NCBI RefSeq assembly: GCF_027625935.1
Contig: NZ_CP115300.1
Location: forward strand, 7,936,001-8,000,000
Direction: 5' to 3'
Length of the DNA: 64,000 nt
DNA from: Streptomyces camelliae
GTDB taxonomy: Bacteria > Actinomycetota > Actinomycetes > Streptomycetales > Streptomycetaceae
Shown here: positions 15,963 through 23,855 of the stretch, in pieces
Numbering within the stretch: the first letter of the stretch is position 1
Layout: every line of letters starts with the position of its first letter
The notes under the pieces: generated by a model
The model's input: only the letters and a program-made list of their open reading frames with translations
What the model was told of the DNA's origin: nothing
Database searches by the model: none
Position numbers and translations under genes: made by a program

Positions 15963-16166
15963 TCACTCGGCCGTGGCTCTGAGACTCGCGCCCGCTCCCC
16001 GGACGGTCGGGTGTCGGTACAGGTCCCGCAGCCGCGGGGACGGCAGACCGCGGGCGCGCAGAGCGGCACCGATGCGGACAGCGAACAGGGAGTTGCCGCC
16101 GAGCCCGAAGAAGTCGTCGTCCGGGCCGACAGGCACGCCCAGCACGTCGCTCCAGATCTCCGTCAT
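15963..16166 (-). CDS. NRPS-type phosphopantetheine carrier domain, probably a truncated gene
   Basis: 67 residues from the first ATG. DDDFFGLGGNSLFAVRI is a thiolation-domain signature: Ser of GGNSL takes the 4'-phosphopantetheine arm. LRDLYRHPTVRG is the usual helix-4 end. In frame upstream of the ATG the sequence continues for ~11 codons (PVAAADDLAAS) as the linker before a carrier domain, then similarity stops near 16200, where an E2 gene fragment on the other strand begins. So it is the last domain of a larger lost synthetase, or a small free carrier made from it. No adenylation or condensation domain is present. Confidence 0.6.
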   Translation of the reverse strand: MTEIWSDVLGVPVGPDDDFFGLGGNSLFAVRIGAALRARGLPSPRLRDLYRHPTVRGAGASLRATAE

Positions 16167-16201
16167 GCTCGCGGCGAGGTCGTCGGCGGCGGCGACGGGG
16201 G

Positions 16202-16489
16202 CCGTTTCCCGCCCTCAACAACTACGGTCCTCTCGGCGTCGACGGCGCCACCCCGATCCTCAATCACCCCCAGACGGCGATGCTCGGCATCGGCCGCCTC
16301 GTCGACCGTCCTTGGGCAGTGGACGGCCGCGTGGAGACACGGAAGGTCTTCCGTCTGTCCCTGACCTTCGACCACCGAATCTGCGACGGCGGCACCGCGG
16401 CCGGATTCCTCCGCCACGTCATCGACACCTTTTCCCAAGGCACGGAACGCGGCCGGCGAAGTGAGCCGTCTTCGTCCGTGCACCCCTGA
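16202..16489 (+). pseudogene. C-terminal remnant of a dihydrolipoamide acyltransferase (E2)
   Basis: Reading from 16202 gives NNYGPLGVDGATPILNHPQT, then AMLGIGRLVDRPW and SLTFDHRICDGGTAAGFLRH. DHRxxDGG is the catalytic motif of E2 components of 2-oxoacid dehydrogenases, and LNNYG.LGVDGATPILN is the strand just before it. The ~300-400 residues that should precede (lipoyl domain, E1/E3-binding domain, start of the catalytic domain) are absent, and homology begins abruptly near 16205, next to the NRPS fragment. A broken gene. Confidence 0.75.
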
Positions 16490-16683
16490 CCGGCCGCGCC
16501 GCCTCCTCCGCCGTGGAGGTCCCAGGACGCGTCATCGAGTCAGCGGCGAGCAAAGAGGGTCCTCGCGTTGGCCAGACCGGCGATTGCGGGACCGGTCCAG
16601 GTGACGAATCGCGGAGCGTGAGCCCAGGCCCCGGGCGGGGCGGCCGTGGCCGGCAGCGTGGGGCCCGGACTCTCCCGTGTCCG

Positions 16684-18414
16684 TCAGCCCGACCAGGCGG
16701 CGGCGCACAGAGCGCGGTCCAGCTCGTCGGTGTAGCGGGCCGCCGCCAGCCAGGCGCGGGCGAAGCGGTCCGGGTCCGTCGGCAGCAGGCGGCCGAACAC
16801 ATCGCGGGACCGCTCCGCCGCCGACGCGTGCAGCACCTCCAGCAGTTCGCCGGCCGTCACGAGCCCGGAGCGGCCCAGCCGCCGGGCGTCGGCCGCCGTG
16901 TCGCCGGAGAAGGACAGCACCCGCCGGCCGCCCGACACCGCCTGCCGCACCCGGCGGCGCAGCAGGTGGACCGGGGCCTCTTCCGGTGCCGCCGGCACGG
17001 GCCGGGCCAACGACGCGGGCACGGCGGGCAGGTCCGTGCGCTGAAGCCGGTCGAAACCCACGTCGACCCGCGTGCCGGACAGCACCGGATGCTCGGCCGC
17101 GAGAAGCTGCGCCCGAGGATGCGGGGCCGGGATGAGGCGGGCGACGATCCGCAGCCGGCTGCCCCGGGCGGCGGCCAGCAACCGCAGGTTGTCCCGGTGG
17201 GGCAGCGCCGGATCATCATGGGCTCTGGTCAGCCGCAGTACGACGGCACCGCACTCGGCGAGCAGACATTCGCCGCTCGCCTCCGCCGCCGTACCCACGA
17301 GGGTGACCTCCAGGAACAGCAGGTCGTGGCCGCCGGACAGCGCCCGGCCGAGCTGCTCGGCCACCGGCACCGCCCAGAGCCGGTCCAGAGGTTCCTCGCG
17401 CCAGCCGGCGCCGGCCGCCGCGACCGCCCGTACTCCCGCGCCCGCGCCGAGCCGCCCGCTGGGGGAGACGGTGGCCCCCGAGACCGCCAGGCCCGCCCGG
17501 GACAGCTGCCGGTGGGTCAGGGCCGTGTCGCCGATCCGGACCGCCCGGTCCGCCGCGCCCAGCGCGCGCCCCGCACCGCCCGGAGCGACGTCGGACACCT
17601 GGTACAGCCGGCCCCCGGCGTCCGCGGTCCAGGTGACGGCACCCGCGTAGCCGCTCGCGGTGAGCACCGGCTCGCAGAACAGGCCGTACAGCCGCAGCGA
17701 GCCGTCCGGACGGTACGGCTGCCGTGCCGTGCCGCGCAGCCCGGCCAGTTCCGCACCCGTGGCGTCGGGCACGCGGTGGGCGACGGACAGCACGTCACGC
17801 AGCCTCGCGACGAGGTCGTCCAGCCGGTAGTCCGGGTCGGCAGCGCGGGCGGCGCGCAGCGCGGTGACCACGGACACGGCCGAGGCGGCGGCCCGGTGCA
17901 GACCGGCGAGGCGGGCAGCGTGCGCGGCGCGCAGCAGCTCCGCCTGCAGCACCGCGCCCGCGCCGTCCGTGCCGGCCTCCAGCACGGCGGCAGCGGCGGA
18001 GAGCAGTGCACGGGCGGCCGCACGCTGATCGGGGCCGGCCGTCTCCGGCTCGACCGTCCGCTGCTCCGCCGCCGGCTCCTCGCCGGTCGAAGTCGCCGTG
18101 TCCGAAGAGATGCCGGTGTCGTCCGCGACCGGAGCCGCGGAGGCGATCGCGGCGCGGTGGAGGCAGTCCGGGGCCAGGAGACAGCCGCAGCGGACGGCGT
18201 CCACGCTCGCCACCGTGCCGTCCGGGACATGCAGTTCGAGGTCGGTGTCGTCGTCGATCGCGATGCGTACGACGTCGCCCTCCCGGACGACGGGGCGGTC
18301 CGCCAGTTTGGCCATGCCCGCGTCCAGACGCTTGCGCAGCCGGGGTGTGAGCGCCGCGACGAGTTCGGCGGTCACGGACGGTGCGACCGGAGGCAGCTCC
18401 GGGCTCGGGCTCAT
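16684..18414 (-). CDS. SWIM zinc-finger protein (YehQ-like)
   Basis: 576 residues. Near the N-terminus C76-x-C78-x5-C84-x-H86 (RCGCLLAPDCLH) matches the SWIM zinc-finger spacing CxC..CxH. The rest is helical and Ala/Arg-rich without another recognised domain. SWIM domains bind DNA or proteins. It is the last gene of the five-gene operon and overlaps the DUF5682-VWA stop by ATGA, so the two are translated together. The same position is held by SWIM protein YehQ in the E. coli yeh cluster. Exact role unknown. Confidence 0.75.
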   Translation of the reverse strand: MSPSPELPPVAPSVTAELVAALTPRLRKRLDAGMAKLADRPVVREGDVVRIAIDDDTDLELHVPDGTVASVDAVRCGCLLAPDCLHRAAIASAAPVADDTGISSDTATSTGEEPAAEQRTVEPETAGPDQRAAARALLSAAAAVLEAGTDGAGAVLQAELLRAAHAARLAGLHRAAASAVSVVTALRAARAADPDYRLDDLVARLRDVLSVAHRVPDATGAELAGLRGTARQPYRPDGSLRLYGLFCEPVLTASGYAGAVTWTADAGGRLYQVSDVAPGGAGRALGAADRAVRIGDTALTHRQLSRAGLAVSGATVSPSGRLGAGAGVRAVAAAGAGWREEPLDRLWAVPVAEQLGRALSGGHDLLFLEVTLVGTAAEASGECLLAECGAVVLRLTRAHDDPALPHRDNLRLLAAARGSRLRIVARLIPAPHPRAQLLAAEHPVLSGTRVDVGFDRLQRTDLPAVPASLARPVPAAPEEAPVHLLRRRVRQAVSGGRRVLSFSGDTAADARRLGRSGLVTAGELLEVLHASAAERSRDVFGRLLPTDPDRFARAWLAAARYTDELDRALCAAAWSG

Positions 18415-21400
18415 GCGATCTTCTCCCTTACCCAGCGGGCGAGTTCGAGCGGACTGAGAGCGGCGACCGGCATGCCCGCGGCGACCAACTGCCCGGCCAC
18501 GCCCGTGGAGTAGCGGGGCCGGCCGGTGTCGTCGAGGCTCGCGCAGCCCAGCACCTGGCAGCCGGCCCCGACCAGGGCGCGGACCTCGGCGAGCAGCCCG
18601 CCGACCGGATAGCCCTCCTCGAAGTCGCTGACGACCACGACGAGTGTGCGCGACGGCACGGTGACCAGCTCACGCGCGTGCCGCAGCCCGGCCGCTATGT
18701 GGGTGCCGCCGCCGACCCTGACCTCCAGGAGGAGGGAGAGCGGGTCGGCGACCTGCTCGGTCAGATCGATCACCTCGGTGGAGAAGGCCAGGAAGTGCGT
18801 GGCGAGCGTGGGCACCCCGGCCAGCACCGAGGCGGTGAGCGCCGCCCAGATCGTGGACGCCTCCATGGACCCCGACACGTCGGTGACCAGGATCAGCCGC
18901 CAGTCGGCCGCCCGCTTCGCCCGGCTGCGGAAGACGGGCCGCTCGGGTATGACCCGCACGGTGCCGTCCGGCATACGACGGGCGGTGGCGAGGTTGGCCC
19001 GCAGTGTGCGGGGCAGGTCGAGGCCGCCGCCGGGACGCCGGCTGGGGCGCGGCAGCGCGATGCCGTGCAGCGCGGGGCGCAGCCGGGTCGCCAGCTCCCG
19101 GGTCAGCGCGTCGACCAGTCGGCGGACCAGCGGACGCAGCGCCGCCAGCCGGGCCTCCGGCAGACCGCCGGCGTGCCGCAGCACCGAGCGCAGCAGATCG
19201 ACGGAGGGCCGTACCGTGTCCGGGTCCAGTTCCGCGAACACATCCTGGCGGCCGCTCGCGGCGGCCGCCGCCAGCACCTCCTCCCGGATACCAGGGCCGA
19301 ACAGCGCGGCGAGTTCCTCGGACCACTCCCGCACTCCGGGAAACGCCGCCTCACGCCCGCCACCGGCCCCCTGCCCCGACAGATCCCCGCGACTCCCCTC
19401 ACCGCGCCCGCTGCCGTACAACTCGTCCAGCGCGGTCGCCAAGGGCCGTGCGGAGGAGCCGAGCCGACTGTTCCGGCGGCCCAGGACCAGACGCCATCGG
19501 TCGGCTGGGGGCAGGCGGTGTTCGTCAGTGGGCGGGGGAGGTACGGGGCCGTCGGTGTGCGTGCCGGGCGTCGGACTCGCGGGTTCGCCGGCGTGCGCCT
19601 CGCCCGGTGTGGCCGGGCCGGCGGGGACCACCTCGGCCGGTGTGCGTGCTGTGCCGTCGGTGTCCGCCCCGGTGGACCGGTCGGGTGACAGGAGCCCGAG
19701 TGCGGCAAGGGTCTCGCGGGCCGTGAGGTCGGCGCGGGTCCACCTGGCCAGGGCCACCGGGTCGACGGCGCCGGTGTCGTCCGGGCGCTCACCGTCCAGG
19801 CGCTGCTCCACGGCGGTCAGCAGCCGCTCGCGGGCCGCCGGGCTGAGCGTGTCGAAGCCGCCGCGCAGCGCCGGGAGCCGGTCCAGGAAGTCCCGGTCGG
19901 ACAGGTCCGACACCCGGTTCAGCAGCGGTTCCAGGGCAGGCGCCGCCGACTCCAGCAGCGGTCCGGCCGCACTCAGCAGACCGGTGAGACGTGCGGTGAG
20001 CGCCGTACGCGACTCGGTGTCGACGGCACCGTCCACCCAGGAGGCGACCCGGTCGCCGAACGCCCGGGCCTCCTCCTGCCCCAGCAGCACGCGTACGGCA
20101 CCGGCGGCGCCCCGCATCAGCGCAGAACCGTCGGCCGCCAGCCGGGTGAGCGCGTCGGTGAGCCGGATGCCGCCCAACACATCGGCGCGATGGGCGAGTT
20201 CCAGCAGGGCGTGCGCGTCGGCCGGGTCCTCGGAGCCGGTCAGTCCGTCGACCTGACGCACCGCGGCGGCGGTCAGCAGCTCGGCCACCGCTGCCGCGCG
20301 TGCCGTACGCTCCTCGTCGTCGTCGAGGCCGGCGATGTGCCCGGCCCGCAACCGGTCCAACAGCGCCAGTCCGGAAAGGAGTTCGGGCAGGGTGCCGGAA
20401 CCCGGCAGCACCTCGGCGGTGTCGGTCAGCCGCTCGTCCGCGAGCCCGGGCAGGCCGCACTCCGCCGCCTCTTCCAGGCCCTTGACGGTCTGTGCCGCGG
20501 TCGGGCCGCCCTCGTCCCGCTCCGTGCGACGCCGTTCCCGCAGCACGCCCTCGGTCGCCTGTGCCAGGGTGACACCCCGCAGGCCGGCGGCGGTGAGCAT
20601 GGCCGCCGTGGCCGGGGTCCAGCGGACCTCCCAGCGCGAGGTGAGTGCGTCGGAACCGCCCGTGCCGGTCACGGCCTTGGGATCGCCGTACGGAACCCCG
20701 CACACCGTCAGGCGCCGGAGCAGCAGTTCGCGGCGGCGGTCCAGATCCGAGCGCAGCGGGTCCAGACGCAGATCCCGGGTGTTGTCGCCGGGATGTGGGT
20801 CGGCCGGGCCGGGCAGGCCCAGCGAGGCCAGCTCCGCCTCGACCGCCGGGGCCAGTCCGCTGCGTGGCGCGTCCGGGGCCGGGCGGCCGGTGCGCGTCCC
20901 GACGAGCACCTGTTCCATCGCCCGAGCGACGGCCCGCCCGCGCCCGTACGGCTCACCCTGCGTCAGTACCGTCTGCACGGCCTCGACCAACTCGCCCCGG
21001 CCCGCTGCGGGCAGCCCGCGCAGCCGGGCCAGATCACCGGCGAGCCGCGCGATCTCCCGCGCGTCGGCGGGCCCGGACGGATGGCCCAGCGCCCGCAACT
21101 GGGCACATATGCGTACGGCCGCCCGGGTCAGCGCGTCCTCCAGCGCCGCCGGATCACCCGCCGCGTCCAGCACCATGTGCTGCCACTCCGGGTCACGGAT
21201 TCCGGCGGGGTAGCCGGAGCGCTCGTCCAGCAGGGCGTAGCTGTAGGGGATGAGGGAGGTCGTCCAGGTGGAGGCGGTCGGCTGCCGGGTCGCCTCGTCG
21301 GTGCCGTCGTCGGCCGGCGCCAGGAGCTTGTCGGTGCCGTCGTCGGCCGGTGCCGGGAGCTTGCCGGTGTCCTCGTCGGCGGGTGCCAGGAGCGCCGGGG

Positions 21401-22544
21401 CGTGGAAGGCGCCCACGAGCACGGCGGCCCGCTCCCCGTGCGCCGTGGCGGCGGCGAGGCACGACCGCATCCACCGCTCCCGCCGCAGATCCAGCTCCGG
21501 CACCCCGCCCGAAGCGACCGCCTCCTCCCGCAGCGCCCACCCCGTCAACAGCGCGGCCCGCCGCAACGCCTCCGGCGAGGAACCGGGTGCGGCGGCCTCG
21601 ACCAGCCGATCCCACAGATCGTCCCCAGGACGACCGGTGAGCCGGGAACGTAGCGCGCCCACGACCCCGGGCACGGCGCCCACACCACCACGCCCACAGG
21701 ATGGGGCCCCTGGGGCGCCGGGCGCGGAGCCCTTCCCGTCCGGGTCGGCCGCCGGAGGGCAGGTCGTGGCGGAGCCCCTGTCCGTAGGTGCGGCCAGGGA
21801 GCCGGGTACGGAGTCCCGCCCGTGCACTTCGGCCCCCGAAGCGTCCGTCGGGGCGGACTCCCCGGCAGTGTTCGCCGGCGTGGCACCGGGCTTCGCGGCC
21901 GTCCTGGCGGTCCCGACCGGCCCGGCCGTCGCGACCGGCCCGGCTGTCCTGGCTGCGCCAGCTGTCCCGACCGGCCCGGCCGTCCCGACCGGCCCGGCTG
22001 CCCCGACCGGCCCGGCTGTCCCGACCGGCCCGGCCGTCTCCTGCGACGGGCCGTCGGGCATGCCCGTCCCGTCCTCCGGTCCCGGGCCCGGCGCTGCCGT
22101 AGCCGTCCAGGCCCGGTCGGCGAGTGGCAGGTCGCAGGCGATCACCGGAACCCCGTTCCGGGCGGCCCAGCGTACGGCCGCAAGCTCCGGGGAGAAGTCG
22201 GCGAAGGGATAGAACGCCGGGCCGCCGCCCCCGGCGCCGGGGGCGGCGGCGAGGGCGATCGGGGCCTGGGTGTCCTCGTGGGCGAGCCAGGGCAGCCAGT
22301 CCTGCAGTTCGGCGGGGAGTTCGACCAGCAGGACATCCGGCCCGGCGGCATCCAGCAGCGCGGGCACGGCGGCGGCCAGGGAAGGCGCGTGATGCCGTAC
22401 CCCGATGAGACAGGGCGCGGCCGGCCCGGTCAGGGCGGCGACGGCCGCGTCGGGCGAGGCGTCTGGGCCGGTCCAGGCCGCGACGGCCGTAGCACCATCG
22501 GCGCAGGCCTCGGCCGTTGCGTCGGCGGCGGACGGGTGGGACAC
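18411..22544 (-). CDS. DUF5682 - VWA fusion protein (YehM-YehP-like)
   Basis: About 1377 residues from GTG 22544, which has a good SD (GGAGGGCTGAGG) and lies 5 bases after the AAA+ gene stop; a GTG at 22580 would overlap that gene. The N-terminal domain has IGVRHHAPS and PDVLLVELPAELQDWLPWL, typical of DUF5682. A low-complexity Ala/Gly/Pro/Thr repeat follows (residues ~170-215). The last ~220 residues are a von Willebrand A domain with a complete MIDAS: DVSGS, T in GGTHIAAG, and D in VVVSDFEEG. In E. coli these are two proteins (YehM, YehP). MIDAS-VWA partners of MoxR ATPases usually act as metal-dependent adaptors. Confidence 0.8.
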   Translation of the reverse strand: MSHPSAADATAEACADGATAVAAWTGPDASPDAAVAALTGPAAPCLIGVRHHAPSLAAAVPALLDAAGPDVLLVELPAELQDWLPWLAHEDTQAPIALAAAPGAGGGGPAFYPFADFSPELAAVRWAARNGVPVIACDLPLADRAWTATAAPGPGPEDGTGMPDGPSQETAGPVGTAGPVGAAGPVGTAGPVGTAGAARTAGPVATAGPVGTARTAAKPGATPANTAGESAPTDASGAEVHGRDSVPGSLAAPTDRGSATTCPPAADPDGKGSAPGAPGAPSCGRGGVGAVPGVVGALRSRLTGRPGDDLWDRLVEAAAPGSSPEALRRAALLTGWALREEAVASGGVPELDLRRERWMRSCLAAATAHGERAAVLVGAFHAPALLAPADEDTGKLPAPADDGTDKLLAPADDGTDEATRQPTASTWTTSLIPYSYALLDERSGYPAGIRDPEWQHMVLDAAGDPAALEDALTRAAVRICAQLRALGHPSGPADAREIARLAGDLARLRGLPAAGRGELVEAVQTVLTQGEPYGRGRAVARAMEQVLVGTRTGRPAPDAPRSGLAPAVEAELASLGLPGPADPHPGDNTRDLRLDPLRSDLDRRRELLLRRLTVCGVPYGDPKAVTGTGGSDALTSRWEVRWTPATAAMLTAAGLRGVTLAQATEGVLRERRRTERDEGGPTAAQTVKGLEEAAECGLPGLADERLTDTAEVLPGSGTLPELLSGLALLDRLRAGHIAGLDDDEERTARAAAVAELLTAAAVRQVDGLTGSEDPADAHALLELAHRADVLGGIRLTDALTRLAADGSALMRGAAGAVRVLLGQEEARAFGDRVASWVDGAVDTESRTALTARLTGLLSAAGPLLESAAPALEPLLNRVSDLSDRDFLDRLPALRGGFDTLSPAARERLLTAVEQRLDGERPDDTGAVDPVALARWTRADLTARETLAALGLLSPDRSTGADTDGTARTPAEVVPAGPATPGEAHAGEPASPTPGTHTDGPVPPPPTDEHRLPPADRWRLVLGRRNSRLGSSARPLATALDELYGSGRGEGSRGDLSGQGAGGGREAAFPGVREWSEELAALFGPGIREEVLAAAAASGRQDVFAELDPDTVRPSVDLLRSVLRHAGGLPEARLAALRPLVRRLVDALTRELATRLRPALHGIALPRPSRRPGGGLDLPRTLRANLATARRMPDGTVRVIPERPVFRSRAKRAADWRLILVTDVSGSMEASTIWAALTASVLAGVPTLATHFLAFSTEVIDLTEQVADPLSLLLEVRVGGGTHIAAGLRHARELVTVPSRTLVVVVSDFEEGYPVGGLLAEVRALVGAGCQVLGCASLDDTGRPRYSTGVAGQLVAAGMPVAALSPLELARWVREKIA
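21910..22037. repeat. Short GC-rich tandem repeat coding an AGPVGT linker
   Basis: Roughly 18-base units containing GACCGGCCCGGC repeat about seven times with small changes, coding (A/T)GPVGTAGPVG-type hexapeptides in the linker behind the DUF5682 domain. Copy number probably varies between strains. Confidence 0.7.
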
Positions 22545-22549
22545 GATCC

Positions 22550-23719
22550 TCAGCCCTCCAGTACCGTGCGGAGATCCCACAGCGTGCGCCAGGTGGCCGA
22601 TCCCTGTTCGGCGCGGCGCCGGACCGGGCCGTCCCAGTAGCCGCGCAGCCGTGCCGCGTCCGCCGGGTCGTCCTTGCGTACGACGCCGAGGAGATGGCCG
22701 GGCAGCAGGCCGAGGACGTCACGGTCCCCGAGGAAGTACGCCGTGGCCAGCCCCAGCGCGCCCGCCACGGACACCGCCTCCGCCGTACTCATGACCGTGG
22801 ACGGCCGCTCGACCTCCCAGCCCTCCGCCGACCGGCCCTCTCGCAGATCACGGAAGACGGTGACCAGGGCCTCCAGCACGGCGTCGTCCACCTGGAAGGG
22901 TGACCCGGCCCGCTCCACCGCCGCCCGGGCCTGACCGCGCACCAGAGCCGTCTCGGCGTCGAGGTCCGAGATCGGGCCCACCGTCTCGAAGTTGAAGCGG
23001 CGCTTGAGTGCGGCCGACATCTCCGAGACCCCCTTGTCCCGAAGGTTCGCCGTGGCGATGAGGTTGAATCCGGGCGCCGCGTGCGCCAAGGCGTCCTCGC
23101 CGCCCGCCAGTTCGGGCACCGCGATGCGCCGCTCCGACAGCAACGACACCAGGGAGTCCTGCACTTCGGGCAGGCAGCGGGTGACCTCCTCGACCCGGGC
23201 GATCGCGCCCCGGGTCATCGCGGTGAGCACCGGCGACGGGACGAGCGCCTGCCGGCTCGGGCCCTGCGCGAGCAACAGGGCGTAGTTCCAGCCGTACTTG
23301 AGCTGATCTTCCGTCGTGCCTGCCGTCCCCTGCACGACCAGCCCGCTGGTGCCGCACACGGCGGCCGACAGCAGCTCCGACAGCATCGACTTGGCGGTGC
23401 CGGGCTCGCCGACGAGCAGCAGGCCGCGCTCCCCGGCGAGGGTGACGACACACCGCTCGACCAGCGCGCGGTCGCCCACGAACTTGCCCGAGATCTCAAG
23501 GCGGCGCGGCATGCCCTCCGGCGCCGCCACCTCGTCGGGCAGCCGCAGCGCCCGGCCGCCGCTGCCCATGACGAACGTGACGACGGACCGGGGCGTGAGC
23601 CGCCAGGCGGGCGGCCGCGGACCGGAGTCGTAGGCGGCGAGAAAGGCAAGCTCGGCGGCGTACCGGTCCTCGGGCGGGACGATCTGACGGGTCGCGTCGG
23701 GCGCGAGGGCGGCGGTCAT
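22550..23719 (-). CDS. MoxR-type AAA+ ATPase (YehL-like)
   Basis: 389 residues. Walker A GEPGTAKS at ~104-111, sensor 1 FNLIATANLRD, arginine-finger region ALKRRFNFETVGP. The Walker-B region reads GAIARVEEVTRCLPEVQDSL, with VEEV in place of the classic DE, as in the YehL branch of MoxR proteins. MoxR ATPases remodel or load metal/cofactor into partners through VWA proteins; here the partner VWA domain is encoded by the next gene, 5 bases away. The hexameric activity and target are inferred from the family. Confidence 0.88.
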   Translation of the reverse strand: MTAALAPDATRQIVPPEDRYAAELAFLAAYDSGPRPPAWRLTPRSVVTFVMGSGGRALRLPDEVAAPEGMPRRLEISGKFVGDRALVERCVVTLAGERGLLLVGEPGTAKSMLSELLSAAVCGTSGLVVQGTAGTTEDQLKYGWNYALLLAQGPSRQALVPSPVLTAMTRGAIARVEEVTRCLPEVQDSLVSLLSERRIAVPELAGGEDALAHAAPGFNLIATANLRDKGVSEMSAALKRRFNFETVGPISDLDAETALVRGQARAAVERAGSPFQVDDAVLEALVTVFRDLREGRSAEGWEVERPSTVMSTAEAVSVAGALGLATAYFLGDRDVLGLLPGHLLGVVRKDDPADAARLRGYWDGPVRRRAEQGSATWRTLWDLRTVLEG

Positions 23720-23855
23720 CGGCGGAAGTCCTTCGACGTGGTGCGGGCAAGAGGGGTGCAGGCAAGGGGTGTGTGCCCAAGGACGGTGCGCTCAAGGGGA
23801 GGCGAGGGGACGGTGCGGACAAGGTTCCGCAGTGATCGACTCGGCGGCAGGGACG

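Noticed and set aside
16541..16660. Minus-strand fragment ending TWTGPAIAGLANARTLFARR
   Set aside because: Coding-like codons before a TGA but no start or recognisable family; too short to call.
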